Source: Thermophagus xiamenensis (lineage in GTDB: Bacteria; Bacteroidota; Bacteroidia; Bacteroidales; Marinilabiliaceae). From it: a stretch of 64,000 nucleotides of DNA. A program made the translations under genes and the position numbers. Position 1 is the stretch's first letter, and each line of letters opens with the position of its first letter. The notes under the pieces were generated by a model, which was not told the origin of the DNA, made no database searches, and saw only the letters and a list, made by a program, of their open reading frames with translations. Positions 45,257 through 55,688 of this stretch are shown piece after piece. The stretch is taken from the NCBI RefSeq assembly GCF_900112795.1, contig NZ_FONA01000005.1, positions 124,001 through 188,000 on the forward strand, in the 5' to 3' direction.

Positions 45257-47095
45257 TTATTCTACTGTAACCGATTTGGCAAGATTTCTGGGTTGGTCCA
45301 CATTGCATCCTCTTTTAACAGCTATCTGGTAAGAAATAATTTGTAATGGAACAACTGCAAGGAGAGGTGCTAAAGAACGATGACAAGCCGGAATTTCAAT
45401 GACATGGTTGGCCATTTTTTTAATGGTTTTTTCCCCTTGAGTGACTATTGCAACTATTTTCCCATTTCGGGCTTTCACTTCCTGAATATTGCTGACAATT
45501 TTATCGTATGAGTCATCTTTAACAGCCAGAACAAACACCGGCATATTTTCGTCAATGAGAGCGATAGGTCCATGTTTCATTTCTGCAGCAGGATAACCCT
45601 CTGCATGGATATAAGAGATTTCCTTTAATTTAAGAGCTCCTTCCAATGCCACCGGATATAAAAGTCCACGGCCCATATATAAGGCATTGGTCACATCGGT
45701 ATATTGGTTGGCAACATCTTTAATAAAACCTTCGTTTTTAATGATTTCCCTCATTTTGTCAGGTATCTCGGTGAGTGCATTAACCAATTCCAGGTAATCG
45801 GAATCCGGAATAAGTTTTTTTCTATGGCCGATGAGGAATGCCATCATGGTAAGAACGGTAATTTGTGCTGTGAAGGCTTTTGTAGAGGCTACACCAATTT
45901 CAATGCCGGCATGAGTGTAAACTCCGGCATCGGTTTCACGGGCAATGGATGAACCGGCCACATTGCAGATGCCTAATATGGTTGCATCGCTTAATTTTCT
46001 TACCAGTCGTATGGCGGCCAAGGTATCGGCTGTTTCACCGCTCTGGGATATGGCAATAACTACATCGTCAGGATATATAATAGGTTTTCGGTATCGAAAT
46101 TCGGAAGCATATTCGACTTCTACCGGAATCTTGGCATATTCTTCCAAAAGATATTCACCCACTAGTCCGGCGTGCCAGGATGTTCCGCAAGCAACGATAA
46201 TGATTCGTCGTGCATTAATCAGCTTTGGCAGGACATCTAAAATGCCACCCAGAAATATTTTACTATGGTCCATCGAAATTCTTCCGCGAAAGGTATCTTC
46301 GATAGAGGTTGGTTGGTCGTGAATTTCTTTAAGCATATAATGCTCATAATCCCCTTTATCAATTTCATCAATACTTAATTCAATTTTATGAATTTGTGGG
46401 GTTTTAGCGTCATTGTGCAAATTTTTTAGCTCCAAATGCTCGGTGTCAATAACAGCAACTTCTTCGTCGTTGAGAAATACCACCTTGTCAGTGTATTCTA
46501 TAATCGGGGTAGCATCTGAAGCCATGAAGTATTCGTTGTCTCCGATTCCAATAACCAAGGGGCTTCCTTTTCTGGCAGCAATTAGTTGGCCAGGCTCATC
46601 CGAGCAATAAATGACTAACCCATAGGCGCCTACCACTTTAGTTAAGGCCAGTCGGACCGCCAATTCGGCAGGTACTTTCTTTTCCAAATAGATGTTTTCA
46701 ATAAGATTGGCTAAAACTTCGGTATCGGTATCACTTTTAAAAGAAAAGCCACGGTTAATAAGTTCCTTTTTAAGATGACTGTAGTTTTCGATAATACCGT
46801 TATGAACGATAATAAATTTGCCATTTTGTGACTGATGAGGATGGGCATTTATATCGTTGGGTTCACCATGGGTGGCCCATCTGGTGTGGCCTAATCCTAT
46901 AGACCCAGATATTTCTTTACCTTTAACAATATTTTCAAGATCTTTTACTTTCCCTTTACACTTATATAAATAGGTTTCGTTGTTGATAAGGGCTATCCCG
47001 GCAGAGTCGTATCCACGATATTCAAGTCGTTTCAGTCCTTTAATTAAAATGGGATAAGCTGTTCTTTCTCCTACATAGGCTACAATACCACACAT
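45257..47095 (-). CDS. glmS: Glutamine--fructose-6-phosphate aminotransferase
   Basis: A 612-residue cytoplasmic enzyme making glucosamine-6-phosphate from fructose-6-phosphate and glutamine, the first step of UDP-GlcNAc synthesis. Residues 1-220 form the class II glutaminase domain with Cys2 as nucleophile (MCGIVAYVG), and GHTRWATHGEPNDINAHPH. Two SIS isomerase domains follow (about 290-420: CGTSWHAGLVGEYLLEEYAK, AISQSGETADTLAA; about 460-600: GRGLLYPVALEGALKLKEIS). The C-terminal tail DQPRNLAKSVTVE is the conserved lid. Length is normal. No glmS ribozyme core was recognised upstream, where only 28 bases separate it from the DUF4954 gene. Confidence 0.97.
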   Translation of the reverse strand: MCGIVAYVGERTAYPILIKGLKRLEYRGYDSAGIALINNETYLYKCKGKVKDLENIVKGKEISGSIGLGHTRWATHGEPNDINAHPHQSQNGKFIIVHNGIIENYSHLKKELINRGFSFKSDTDTEVLANLIENIYLEKKVPAELAVRLALTKVVGAYGLVIYCSDEPGQLIAARKGSPLVIGIGDNEYFMASDATPIIEYTDKVVFLNDEEVAVIDTEHLELKNLHNDAKTPQIHKIELSIDEIDKGDYEHYMLKEIHDQPTSIEDTFRGRISMDHSKIFLGGILDVLPKLINARRIIIVACGTSWHAGLVGEYLLEEYAKIPVEVEYASEFRYRKPIIYPDDVVIAISQSGETADTLAAIRLVRKLSDATILGICNVAGSSIARETDAGVYTHAGIEIGVASTKAFTAQITVLTMMAFLIGHRKKLIPDSDYLELVNALTEIPDKMREIIKNEGFIKDVANQYTDVTNALYMGRGLLYPVALEGALKLKEISYIHAEGYPAAEMKHGPIALIDENMPVFVLAVKDDSYDKIVSNIQEVKARNGKIVAIVTQGEKTIKKMANHVIEIPACHRSLAPLLAVVPLQIISYQIAVKRGCNVDQPRNLAKSVTVE

Positions 47096-47123
47096 AATTT
47101 TCTGATATTTAAGAATTAAAATT

Positions 47124-49109
47124 TTAAAGAGATTCTATTTTTTTTGAAATTTCAGCTGCCAGCTTTTTCTTTTTTTCAATATGTTCCAAAATATCGCAAA
47201 CGGTGGGGTGTTTTTCAAAGGCACCCCGCACTTGTTCGAAATCGATGTTGCGCACATCATCTTCACCATCCAGTCCGAAGCCTGTTTGTGCTTTCAGTGT
47301 GAACTCTTTGCGGGCATCCTCAAACATCATTTTATCCAGGCTAACCACTGCGTTTTCCCATTTTTGGATAAAGTCCAGTAGTTGCTTTTTGGTTATACTA
47401 GCTAAGTCAATGTTTAGAGCAGATTTAAATATTGAATAACTTCGGTTCCATGCCCAGGTGTAATAATTGTCATGCCATTCTTTAAAGATGGCATTCATAG
47501 CGTGAAAATTCTGAATTTGTCCTTGTTCAATTTTTTCGGCCAGATGCAAAACTTTTTCCTTAGGTACGATTAGACCAGCCATATCAATCCATTCACCTTT
47601 TCCAGTATCCGATTCTGGTTTCAGGGTTTGACGTAATTCTTCCAATGAGGAAAAAGAAGCCAGTTCTATCTTCTTTAATAAACCATTACCAAGAAATTTA
47701 ACAATACCAATATCGTATAAATGTATGCCACGTTCAAGTGCTTTGGCCTCAATTTTAACGCTATTATACATGAAGTAATCAGAAGTGACGCCGGATATCT
47801 TTTTTAGTTTGATGAGCGTCTCTTTTCCTTTGATCATTTTGTCCACCAAATAGGGGCTCAATAAATTGAACGTAATATAATCAAGCTTGCGGGGATCACG
47901 CCGTTTATCACGAGTTGGCCATTTGCGGGCATCACGCATGGTTCCTACGCTACGAAGGTTAACGCCCGGGGCCAGATAACTTTCGTCCTTATTTTCTATC
48001 AGATATGAGAAGGGGAAGTTAGAGGTATCAGGATTTCGGTAGTGGCGTCCCATTACTAAAGAGAAAGCACCTATTTTAGCAGGCCACAGTAGGTAAGAGT
48101 CGCTGGTTGTTTTACTGCCGCGTTCAACCACGCCCTGGTGTACCGGTCCTAATTTATACATGTGGTTACTTTGATTCGAACCACTCCCGGCATTTAAAAA
48201 GGAATAATAACCGGCAATCAGAAGTGTTGATTTATGATGCGATACAGTGTATGGGCCGGCAAAAATAGAACAGGCCTCCCCATGAAATCCCTGGCAATTG
48301 GCGAAGAAGACAGAATTTTCGGCGGAATAGTGTTTCCCCAGGATGCAGCCCTGACCAACAAAACATTTTGATATTAAGGTGGCATCGGTCACTGTAGCAC
48401 CGCTAGCGGCTATAAAATCTTCGGCAATAACTCCCGGACCAAAGTAGGTAGGATGCTCGTGACAACTGTTGATTGTGCCGTTGACAAGTCTGTAGATGCC
48501 TTCTACAATAGCATGAGGACCAATATTAACATTTAGTATGGTTCTTGAGTTAAGCACACGGGCACCGGTTTTAACGGAACCTTTATCAGAACAGATTTGC
48601 CTGCAGTAGTCATCTACCATTTTATTCAACATATCAATTAACCCAGGCCGATGACGGTAAAAAGCTAACAGATATGCTGTTTGTGCCGAAAGTTCATTAA
48701 ATATTGGAACTTCCCGGCCACCTGCTTCATTGAGAACAGCTATTTTTTGACCGTTGCCAAAACAAGTTTCGCCTTCGGTAGTCAGAGAATCAACGTTTTC
48801 AATTATAACATTACTTTCGATATGGTAATTCGCTATTTGATTTCTGATCTGATTGATGTAAACATCATCTTCAATCACCGAATTGTGAATGGTCGCATTA
48901 AAAATTCCTGAGTGTTTGGAAACCCCGCCGGCAAAATTAAATGTACGTTGAAAACTGCCTAAAAAATTTTCTCCTGAAAAATGTGATTGTCGGACAAATT
49001 TAGGGTCGAAGTTTTGGGTGACTTTTATTTTTCCCCAATTATCACAAAAGCATCCTTGTTGTTCGAGTTGTTTTATTTCGTTAGTTGTTAATGACCGGTA
49101 TTTTGTCAT
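47124..49109 (-). CDS. DUF4954 family protein with left-handed beta-helix
   Basis: A 661-residue cytoplasmic protein of a Bacteroidota-associated family. The central part (about residues 60-350) shows the hexapeptide rhythm of a left-handed beta-helix (SGIFNATIHNSVIEDDVYIN, GARVLNSRTILNVNIGPHAI, GATVTDATLISKCFVGQGCI, ENSVFFANCQGFHGEACSIF), as in acyl- and nucleotidyltransferases. Residues about 400-650 are helical and probably specific to the family. Its closeness to glmS (28 bases downstream) suggests a link with UDP-amino-sugar metabolism, and a nucleotidyl- or acyltransferase-like role is possible, but no activity is established. The gene is not part of the V-ATPase operon, because a terminator lies between them. 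Confidence 0.85.
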   Translation of the reverse strand: MTKYRSLTTNEIKQLEQQGCFCDNWGKIKVTQNFDPKFVRQSHFSGENFLGSFQRTFNFAGGVSKHSGIFNATIHNSVIEDDVYINQIRNQIANYHIESNVIIENVDSLTTEGETCFGNGQKIAVLNEAGGREVPIFNELSAQTAYLLAFYRHRPGLIDMLNKMVDDYCRQICSDKGSVKTGARVLNSRTILNVNIGPHAIVEGIYRLVNGTINSCHEHPTYFGPGVIAEDFIAASGATVTDATLISKCFVGQGCILGKHYSAENSVFFANCQGFHGEACSIFAGPYTVSHHKSTLLIAGYYSFLNAGSGSNQSNHMYKLGPVHQGVVERGSKTTSDSYLLWPAKIGAFSLVMGRHYRNPDTSNFPFSYLIENKDESYLAPGVNLRSVGTMRDARKWPTRDKRRDPRKLDYITFNLLSPYLVDKMIKGKETLIKLKKISGVTSDYFMYNSVKIEAKALERGIHLYDIGIVKFLGNGLLKKIELASFSSLEELRQTLKPESDTGKGEWIDMAGLIVPKEKVLHLAEKIEQGQIQNFHAMNAIFKEWHDNYYTWAWNRSYSIFKSALNIDLASITKKQLLDFIQKWENAVVSLDKMMFEDARKEFTLKAQTGFGLDGEDDVRNIDFEQVRGAFEKHPTVCDILEHIEKKKKLAAEISKKIESL

Positions 49110-49281
49110 ACTTAATTTCTTTTCGGGTATTAGGTAAAATGGTATCTTTATTATTTACTGAATTGGGTTAAGCCCTAGCATCAATTAGTCATACATCTTA
49201 CAAAAGAATATATAACTTACTGTTATTGCCGAATTTAGCAATAAAAAATAATAGTTGCTTAAAAATTTTTTGAATCCTCAT

Positions 49282-49318
49282 AAAAAAAGGTTGCCCCATC
49301 AGGGACAACCTTTTTTTG
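49282..49318. terminator. Strong terminator after the V-ATPase operon
   Basis: AAAAAAAGGTTG-CCCC and GGGACAACCTTTTTTT form a stem of about 15 pairs with an ATCA loop and T-runs on both strands. It lies 18 bases past the subunit K stop. Confidence 0.9.
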
Positions 49319-49335
49319 GAAATAAAAATCCTTAA

Positions 49336-49806
<471 letters not shown>

Positions 49807-49817
49807 TTATTAAACGT

Positions 49818-51647
49818 TTAACGAATTTTCTGAAAGGGTTTATATTCTTTGCCGCCGCCAATAAAGCCGGCGTTCTTGTAAAATTCAACAAAGGTCAGAC
49901 GTAAAGGATGGACAAAGGAACCTAATCCAGACATGAATATATTAATTCCGTGGCCAATCAGCAAAATCAATAAGGTAATAATAACCCCCAAAACCGGAAT
50001 ATCCGGTTTAAGTTCAAATGCCAGCTGATTAAATACCAGTCCTAATATGGCACTTGATAAACCTAAGGCAAAAAGACGAATGTAAGATAAAAGGTCGCCT
50101 ATTACCCCGGTAATCATATTGTATGCATCCCATATTCCCAGTCCTATATTAATGAAAACATTACGTTTGGGATTATTAAAAACAAAAATTCCCAAAAGAG
50201 CTATTCCGGTTATAATTTGATGCGGAAGATTCCACATAATAGATGCTTCCGGATTTTGTTTATCCATCATGTAAAAAATACCGAAAGAGGTAATGAGTAG
50301 AAACCATCCCCATGTGGCGAGAGAATAGGCAAAGCCATTTTGTTTTATTTGATTGATTCCTTTTAGAATCATCCCAAATAATATTTGTATTCCGCCCAGA
50401 ATCAGTGAGAGGGTAAACATCTGATCATTATTCAGAAACATTTCTCTGATACGGGATAACCATGGAATTGATAAATTACTAAGTTGAATGCCAAATAAAG
50501 TTCCTGTAATTGCCCCGAACAGAACAGTGGCTATCCCTAACCATTGAACCAGCGAAAGCAACGTTTTCTGACTTTTTTCTGCTTTTCGTTTGAGCAATGT
50601 TGCAATGATAATAAATAACAATCCGTATCCCGCATCCCCTAAACAAAAACCAAAAAACATCATAAAAAAGGGCGCAAAGAAAGGTGTTAAGTCGAGCTCT
50701 CCGTATGCAGGAAGTGAAAACAATTTCCCTACCGGTTCGAATAAGCGTGCATATGAATTATTTTTTAGCAAAATTGGCGGTTTTTCTTCTCTAGAGGCTT
50801 CTTCTTTTATATAATAAATATTTTGCTGGTCAAGCCATTTTTCCAGATAAACCGCTTTGTCGGCTGGTACCCAGCCTTCCACTAATCGGACTTTTCCTTC
50901 TGCTTCCTCTATGGTTTGATGTTTTACATTTAGGTTGTTGAGCTGGTCTTCTAAGCTTAATTTATAATCATTTAAAAGTTCATAACCATAAAAAGCTATC
51001 AAGTCCAGCTCTTTATTTAATTCCCGGATTTGATTTTGAACTTCCTGAATTTTTTTACGAATATCAGCGAGTTCGGTGGTCGGTCTTCCAACTTCATCTA
51101 TTTGGGCCGCTTCTTCCAAAAATTGGGCATAAAGCGTTCCGTCGTCGATTAATACGAAATATCGATATCCAGCGGCATCTGAAATGTTGTAAATGGGGTA
51201 TTTTTCAATCCATGACTGTTCAAACTTACGGATAGGACAAACCAGAAACCGAAAAGAAAGATTAGTAGCCTCTTCCAATCTTGAAAGGTTATCCAGTGAG
51301 AATTCTCCCCAAGGTTCAGATAGCTTTTCCTCTTTAAGGAGAGCAGATTGTTTTTGGTGTAGCAGTTCTAGTTTTTCGTGGATTTGGTCAATTCGTTGAG
51401 ATAACTCCTCCCCGGATTTTGCTGAGAGCCTTTCGGTAGGCTGGGGCACACCTTTTTTGCGATTTTTAAGTCCTTTAATCGTTTTGGATAAATCGCTGAT
51501 GTGCCGGTATAATTCCTGCATTTCCAGTGATGGTTCTTCCTGGTGTTCCACAATATGAACAACACCCAGTTCTTTTAGATGTTCCAAAAATCCGGTGTAT
51601 TCGGCATGGAAAACCAGGTATGAATATTTAAACATGGGTACAATCAT
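49818..51647 (-). CDS. atpI: V-type ATP synthase/ATPase subunit I (stator a-subunit homologue)
   Basis: A 609-residue protein: a cytoplasmic N-terminal half (residues 1-310) with long coiled-coil arms (about 50-110 and 195-270), then seven or eight membrane helices (about 330-600). The membrane part has the conserved FMMFFGFCLGDAGYGLLFII segment and, near the end, DLLSYIRLFALGLSSAILGL with the key Arg facing the rotor ring, plus GHGINIFMSGLGSFVHPLRL. It forms the ion half-channels and anchors the peripheral stalks. Its start overlaps the subunit D stop by four bases (ATGA), so the two are translationally coupled. Confidence 0.94.
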   Translation of the reverse strand: MIVPMFKYSYLVFHAEYTGFLEHLKELGVVHIVEHQEEPSLEMQELYRHISDLSKTIKGLKNRKKGVPQPTERLSAKSGEELSQRIDQIHEKLELLHQKQSALLKEEKLSEPWGEFSLDNLSRLEEATNLSFRFLVCPIRKFEQSWIEKYPIYNISDAAGYRYFVLIDDGTLYAQFLEEAAQIDEVGRPTTELADIRKKIQEVQNQIRELNKELDLIAFYGYELLNDYKLSLEDQLNNLNVKHQTIEEAEGKVRLVEGWVPADKAVYLEKWLDQQNIYYIKEEASREEKPPILLKNNSYARLFEPVGKLFSLPAYGELDLTPFFAPFFMMFFGFCLGDAGYGLLFIIIATLLKRKAEKSQKTLLSLVQWLGIATVLFGAITGTLFGIQLSNLSIPWLSRIREMFLNNDQMFTLSLILGGIQILFGMILKGINQIKQNGFAYSLATWGWFLLITSFGIFYMMDKQNPEASIMWNLPHQIITGIALLGIFVFNNPKRNVFINIGLGIWDAYNMITGVIGDLLSYIRLFALGLSSAILGLVFNQLAFELKPDIPVLGVIITLLILLIGHGINIFMSGLGSFVHPLRLTFVEFYKNAGFIGGGKEYKPFQKIR

Positions 51648-52246
51648 AATTCCGCCTCCGCTTTTTGTTGCCGGTTTTTTACGATTTTCTGAGCTGCTTT
51701 GGACAGATTTTCCTCATCTTCGAGGAATCGCTTGATTTTCCGTATGGCATCCTGAAATCCCGGAATTTGCACCTTTTCATAAAGATTAACTTTTTGCGTT
51801 GTTTTTTTACGTGCAAAATCGAGCAAACTCATTTTTTGTTCAAAAATTTCTTTTTCAATAGCCAGTGTTGCCAATTGTTTCAGAATGCTTATACCGTCGG
51901 GAAACCAGGCCGGTGCCTCGAACATGTTATAGTCGCTCACTTCAAATAATACCTCTTCTAATACAGGGGTAAGAACACCTGCAATTTTTTTTGATGTGAG
52001 TCTAACCTCTTTGATTCGTAACAGAGTTGGATCAAATTCACTCCAAAGGCTCATTATATCATCGTAAGCCTTCAGTTTTTTATCCAACTCTTGCTGGAGT
52101 TGATGTGCACGATCTTTGGCATTTTTCACCTCAAGTCGCAAGGCCGCTTCTTTGTTTTTGAGCGTTGGTAAGGCCCGTTCTCTAATTTGCAATTGCTTGG
52201 CAAGGGCTTGCTGAGAAGTCTTGTTATATTGAAATTTTATGGCCAC
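51644..52246 (-). CDS. atpD: V-type ATP synthase/ATPase subunit D (central stalk)
   Basis: A 200-residue protein that forms the central rotor shaft inside the A3B3 head. It is nearly all helical with long N- and C-terminal coiled coils. It begins IKFQYNKTSQQALAKQLQIR, and the C-terminal half includes VNLYEKVQIPGFQDAIRKIK (family motif). The start is GTG at 52246, with a good AAGGAG site five bases upstream; no ATG fits as well. A small hairpin (CACTAT-AAAA-ATAGTG) lies in the 75-base gap after subunit B. No separate subunit F gene was seen in the operon. Confidence 0.92.
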   Translation of the reverse strand: MAIKFQYNKTSQQALAKQLQIRERALPTLKNKEAALRLEVKNAKDRAHQLQQELDKKLKAYDDIMSLWSEFDPTLLRIKEVRLTSKKIAGVLTPVLEEVLFEVSDYNMFEAPAWFPDGISILKQLATLAIEKEIFEQKMSLLDFARKKTTQKVNLYEKVQIPGFQDAIRKIKRFLEDEENLSKAAQKIVKNRQQKAEAEL

Positions 52247-52321
52247 GGCTACTCCTTGGTTTTTAATTTTAATTCACTATAAAAATAGTGGGTGTTTACT
52301 TTAGAAAAGAAAATACCTGAA

Positions 52322-53647
52322 CTAAGCATTTTCTTTCCAATATTTATCAACAAGGTCTTTACGGATACCGACTTCTGCTTTTGAGAAATATTTTGCAAAA
52401 AGTTCCCATGCAATATCGAGCATGGTGTCGGTGTCAACGTTAACATCGATCGCAAGAAGTTTATCGGAATAATCCCGAGCAAAGTTCAAAGCTCTTTCAT
52501 CATAATCCGTAAGGTCGAAACCATTTTCCAGTTTGGTTCGGGCATTGGCAGCATCGGCATAAAGTCGAACTGCTGTGTTCATCACCTGAGGATGGTCTTC
52601 ACGGGTTTGCTTACCTATAACAAGCTGTTTGAGCCGGGAGAGTGACCTAAAGGGATCAATGATAACTTTTCCAATTTCTGTGTCACGTCTCAAAAATAGC
52701 TGCCCTTCTGTAATATAACCTGTATTGTCGGGGATGGCATGCGTAATATCGCCACCAGACAAAGTTGTTACGGCTATAATGGTGATAGACCCACCGGTGG
52801 GAAACTGAACCGCTTTCTCATATATTCGTGCTAAGTCAGAATATAAAGACCCGGGCATGCTATCTTTAGAAGGAATTTGATCCATCCGGTTGGATACAAT
52901 ACTGAGGGCATCGGCATACAAGGTCATATCGGTAAGAAGAACCAATACACTCTCATTTTTATCTACAGCAAAATATTCAGCAGCTGTAAGGGCCATATCG
53001 GGTACCAGAAGACGCTCTACCGGAGGATCTTCAGTCGTATTTACAAAGCTTATGATACGATCAAGTGCCCCGGCATTATCAAATACTTGTTTGAAATAGA
53101 GGTAGTCGTCATTGGACAATCCCATTCCCCCAAGTATAATTTTGTCGGCTTTAGCTCTTAACGCTACATTGGCCATCACCTGATTATAGGGTTGGTCACT
53201 ATCTGCAAAAAAAGGTATTTTCTGGCCGGAAACAAGGCTGTTATTAAGGTCTATTCCAGCAATACCTGTAGCAATTAGCTGTGAAGGCTGTTCCCGCCGA
53301 ACCGGATTTACCGAAGGACCACCAATATCACGAATTTCACCGTCTATTTCGGGACCTCCGTCAATGGGTTGTCCATAAGCATTAAAAAACCTTCCGGCCA
53401 ATTCATCACTAACTTTAATTTGAGGAGGATTGCCCAGGAACGTAATTTCTGCATTGGTTGGGATACCTTCTGTTCCTGAAAAAACCTGAAGAACAACCTG
53501 ATCACCCATGATTTTAACCACTTGGGCCATTCGACCATTGACAATGGCCATTTCATCATATCCAACACCTTTTGCAGTAAGGGATACAGTGGCTTTGGTG
53601 ATGTTGTCCAATTTGGTATATACTTTTTGAAATGCTTGGCTTTTCAT
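52322..53647 (-). CDS. atpB: V-type ATP synthase/ATPase subunit B (non-catalytic head)
   Basis: A 441-residue subunit that alternates with A in the hexameric head. It has the N-terminal barrel (about residues 10-75), a nucleotide-fold domain without a functional P-loop (the equivalent position reads PFFADSDQPYNQ), VERLLVPDMALTAAEYFA, the DMTLYADALSIVSNRMDQIP motif, and the SGGDITHAIPDNTGYITEGQ segment typical of B. Length is normal. The start ATG lies in the conserved end of a dispersed repeat (TTTATACGGATGAAA), with 244 bases of repeat separating it from subunit A. Confidence 0.95.
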   Translation of the reverse strand: MKSQAFQKVYTKLDNITKATVSLTAKGVGYDEMAIVNGRMAQVVKIMGDQVVLQVFSGTEGIPTNAEITFLGNPPQIKVSDELAGRFFNAYGQPIDGGPEIDGEIRDIGGPSVNPVRREQPSQLIATGIAGIDLNNSLVSGQKIPFFADSDQPYNQVMANVALRAKADKIILGGMGLSNDDYLYFKQVFDNAGALDRIISFVNTTEDPPVERLLVPDMALTAAEYFAVDKNESVLVLLTDMTLYADALSIVSNRMDQIPSKDSMPGSLYSDLARIYEKAVQFPTGGSITIIAVTTLSGGDITHAIPDNTGYITEGQLFLRRDTEIGKVIIDPFRSLSRLKQLVIGKQTREDHPQVMNTAVRLYADAANARTKLENGFDLTDYDERALNFARDYSDKLLAIDVNVDTDTMLDIAWELFAKYFSKAEVGIRKDLVDKYWKENA

Positions 53648-53855
53648 CCGTATAAATTTTAGTTAAGTTATTGGTCGGATGGAACTCGCATGACCCTATG
53701 TTTATACACGTTCTTTGTTGTGGCAATTACAGGTCATACTCGTTTCATTCGTCGTATAATTATTTTTTTAGTTATTGGTCGAATGGATCTTGCATGGCTT
53801 AAATCATTGTATTCATCATTTGCTTGACTTGTTTACCATGCTTGGTTTCATATTT
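53644..53855 (-). repeat. Two hairpin elements inside the V-ATPase operon, between A and B
   Basis: Read on the minus strand, the nearer copy (53765-53644) runs ACGAATGAAACGAGTATGAC, AAAGAACGTGTATAAA, GGGTCATGCGAGTTCCATCC, GACCAATAACTTAACTAAAA and TTTATACGGATGAAA, whose ATG starts the B subunit gene. A second, more diverged copy (53855-53768) precedes it: ATGAAACCAAGCATGG, ... AAGCCATGCAAGATCCATTC-GACCAATAAC. They occupy nearly the whole 244-base gap in an otherwise tightly packed operon. Confidence 0.88.
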
Positions 53856-53891
53856 TGAAAATAGGTTGTTAATTTTTTTATTAAATGGGAA

Positions 53892-55688
53892 TTAAGCCGT
53901 TGCTTGTTGGGTTTCTTCTGCTTCAATGCTAAATTCATTCAATATGTCATCCAATTCTTTTTCAAAGTTGTTGAATTGTTCCGATTTAAATTCGGAATAG
54001 TTCATTTGTTTTAGCTGGTTAATAACCCGCTTAAAAAAGTTTCCAACTTCTTCGAAATGGTTAAAATTAAATTGAGCATCAACAATACTAAGGACTTTTT
54101 CAAGCATATATTTTTGTCGTTCCAGTGGGGTTGATGCATCTATCTGGTCAAAGGCATCTTGCTGAAGAATAACAAAGTCAATGAGTTCTGCCTTCCAGAA
54201 CCGTTCATGGAAGTCGATAGGAACGCCGTCATCGCCAAGAATGTTGATTTGTTCATTAGCTTCGCGCCCTCTTAAAAGAACATCTTTGGCCTTTAGCACA
54301 TTACTGAGCCATTGTTCACCTAAAGTTTTACTGAGAGTTTCCTGTAGTTCGGGATATTCCAGGTATTTGGAATAACTGTCTATGGGATCAATGGCCGGGT
54401 AGCGTTTACTGTCGGCACGATCTTGTGACAAGCCATAAAAACAACGTGCAGCCTTTCGAGTATTTTCGGTTACCGGCTCTTTTAAGTTTCCGCCGGCGGG
54501 TGAAACGGTACCAATAAAAGTGATGGAGCCGGTTTTTCCATTATTAAGACGAACGAAGCCTGCTCGTGAATAGAAGTTAGAAATAATGGCAGAAAGGTCC
54601 ATTGGAAAGGCATCGGGCCCGGGTAACTCTTCCATCCGGTTCGACATTTCGCGAAGGGCTTGAGCCCACCGTGATGTAGAGTCGGCCATCAGGAGGACTT
54701 TTAGTCCCATTGTTCGGTAATATTCTCCCAGTGTCATGGCAGTATAAACGGATGCTTCACGAGCCGCTACCGGCATGTTGGAAGTATTTGCTACAATAAT
54801 TGTTCTTTCAATCAGTTTTTTCCCTGTTCTGGGGTCGTCCAGCTCCGGGAATTCTTTAAAAATTTCAACTACTTCGTTGGCCCTTTCGCCACATGCAGCC
54901 ATAATTACAATGTCTGCTTCAGCTTGTTTGGAAATAGCGTGCTGCAAAACTGTTTTTCCGGTACCAAAAGGGCCGGGAATAAAGCCGGTTCCTCCTTCGG
55001 TAATAGGATTTAATGTATCGATGCAACGCACACCTGTTTCCAGCAGTTTAAAGGGACGGGGTTTTTCTTTGTAAGTTTTGATAGGTATTTTAACCGGCCA
55101 TTTTTGGACCATATTTACCGAAATGGATTCCCCGTTTGTTGATTCAATGACGGCTATTTCATCGTCAACAGTATAGTCACCCTCTTTGGCAACCGATTTA
55201 ACGATATATGATCCTTGAAGTTTAAATGGGACCATAATACGATGTGGCATACCATTTTCTTCCACTTCTCCGAGCCAATCACCTGCAATAACCTCGTCAC
55301 CTTCCGATGCAAGGGGTATAAAATGCCACTTCTTCTCGCGATCAAGAGGGTCGGTATATTCACCTCGTTTGAGGAAAACACCCTCCATTTTATCCAGGTC
55401 ATTTTGTAGACCATCATAATTGCGCGATAACATTCCCGGTCCTAATGTTACCTCAAGCATGTGACCTTCAAATTCCACCTTGCTTCCAGGTTTCAGTCCG
55501 CGTGTGTTTTCAAAAACTTGCACATAGGCCTGCTTTTCGGTGATTTTAATGACCTCAGCCATCAAACGCTCTTGGTTGTGAAGGATGTAACAGATTTCAT
55601 TTTGTCCTACAGGACCATTCACATCCACAACGACAAGGTTGGCAATGATTCCGGTAACAGTTCCGGTTGTTTTATCGTTTTTTTCCAT
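53892..55688 (-). CDS. atpA: V-type ATP synthase/ATPase subunit A (catalytic)
   Basis: A 598-residue catalytic subunit. Features in order: the N-terminal barrel (residues 10-75), the V/A-type bulge domain (about 110-190), the P-loop GPFGTGKTVLQ (about 235), catalytic Glu in AACGERANEVVEIFKEFPEL, the ADSTSRWAQALREMSNRMEE motif, GYRT-region equivalents, and a helical C-terminus. ATP hydrolysis or synthesis takes place at the A-B interfaces. The start overlaps the end of the DUF2764 gene by 17 bases, so translation is probably coupled. The gene name follows V/A-type usage and should not be confused with F-type alpha. Confidence 0.96.
   Translation of the reverse strand: MEKNDKTTGTVTGIIANLVVVDVNGPVGQNEICYILHNQERLMAEVIKITEKQAYVQVFENTRGLKPGSKVEFEGHMLEVTLGPGMLSRNYDGLQNDLDKMEGVFLKRGEYTDPLDREKKWHFIPLASEGDEVIAGDWLGEVEENGMPHRIMVPFKLQGSYIVKSVAKEGDYTVDDEIAVIESTNGESISVNMVQKWPVKIPIKTYKEKPRPFKLLETGVRCIDTLNPITEGGTGFIPGPFGTGKTVLQHAISKQAEADIVIMAACGERANEVVEIFKEFPELDDPRTGKKLIERTIIVANTSNMPVAAREASVYTAMTLGEYYRTMGLKVLLMADSTSRWAQALREMSNRMEELPGPDAFPMDLSAIISNFYSRAGFVRLNNGKTGSITFIGTVSPAGGNLKEPVTENTRKAARCFYGLSQDRADSKRYPAIDPIDSYSKYLEYPELQETLSKTLGEQWLSNVLKAKDVLLRGREANEQINILGDDGVPIDFHERFWKAELIDFVILQQDAFDQIDASTPLERQKYMLEKVLSIVDAQFNFNHFEEVGNFFKRVINQLKQMNYSEFKSEQFNNFEKELDDILNEFSIEAEETQQATA

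Noticed and set aside
47096-47123. glmS ribozyme upstream of glmS
   Set aside because: Only 28 bases separate glmS from the upstream gene, too short for the ribozyme core, and no matching sequence is seen.
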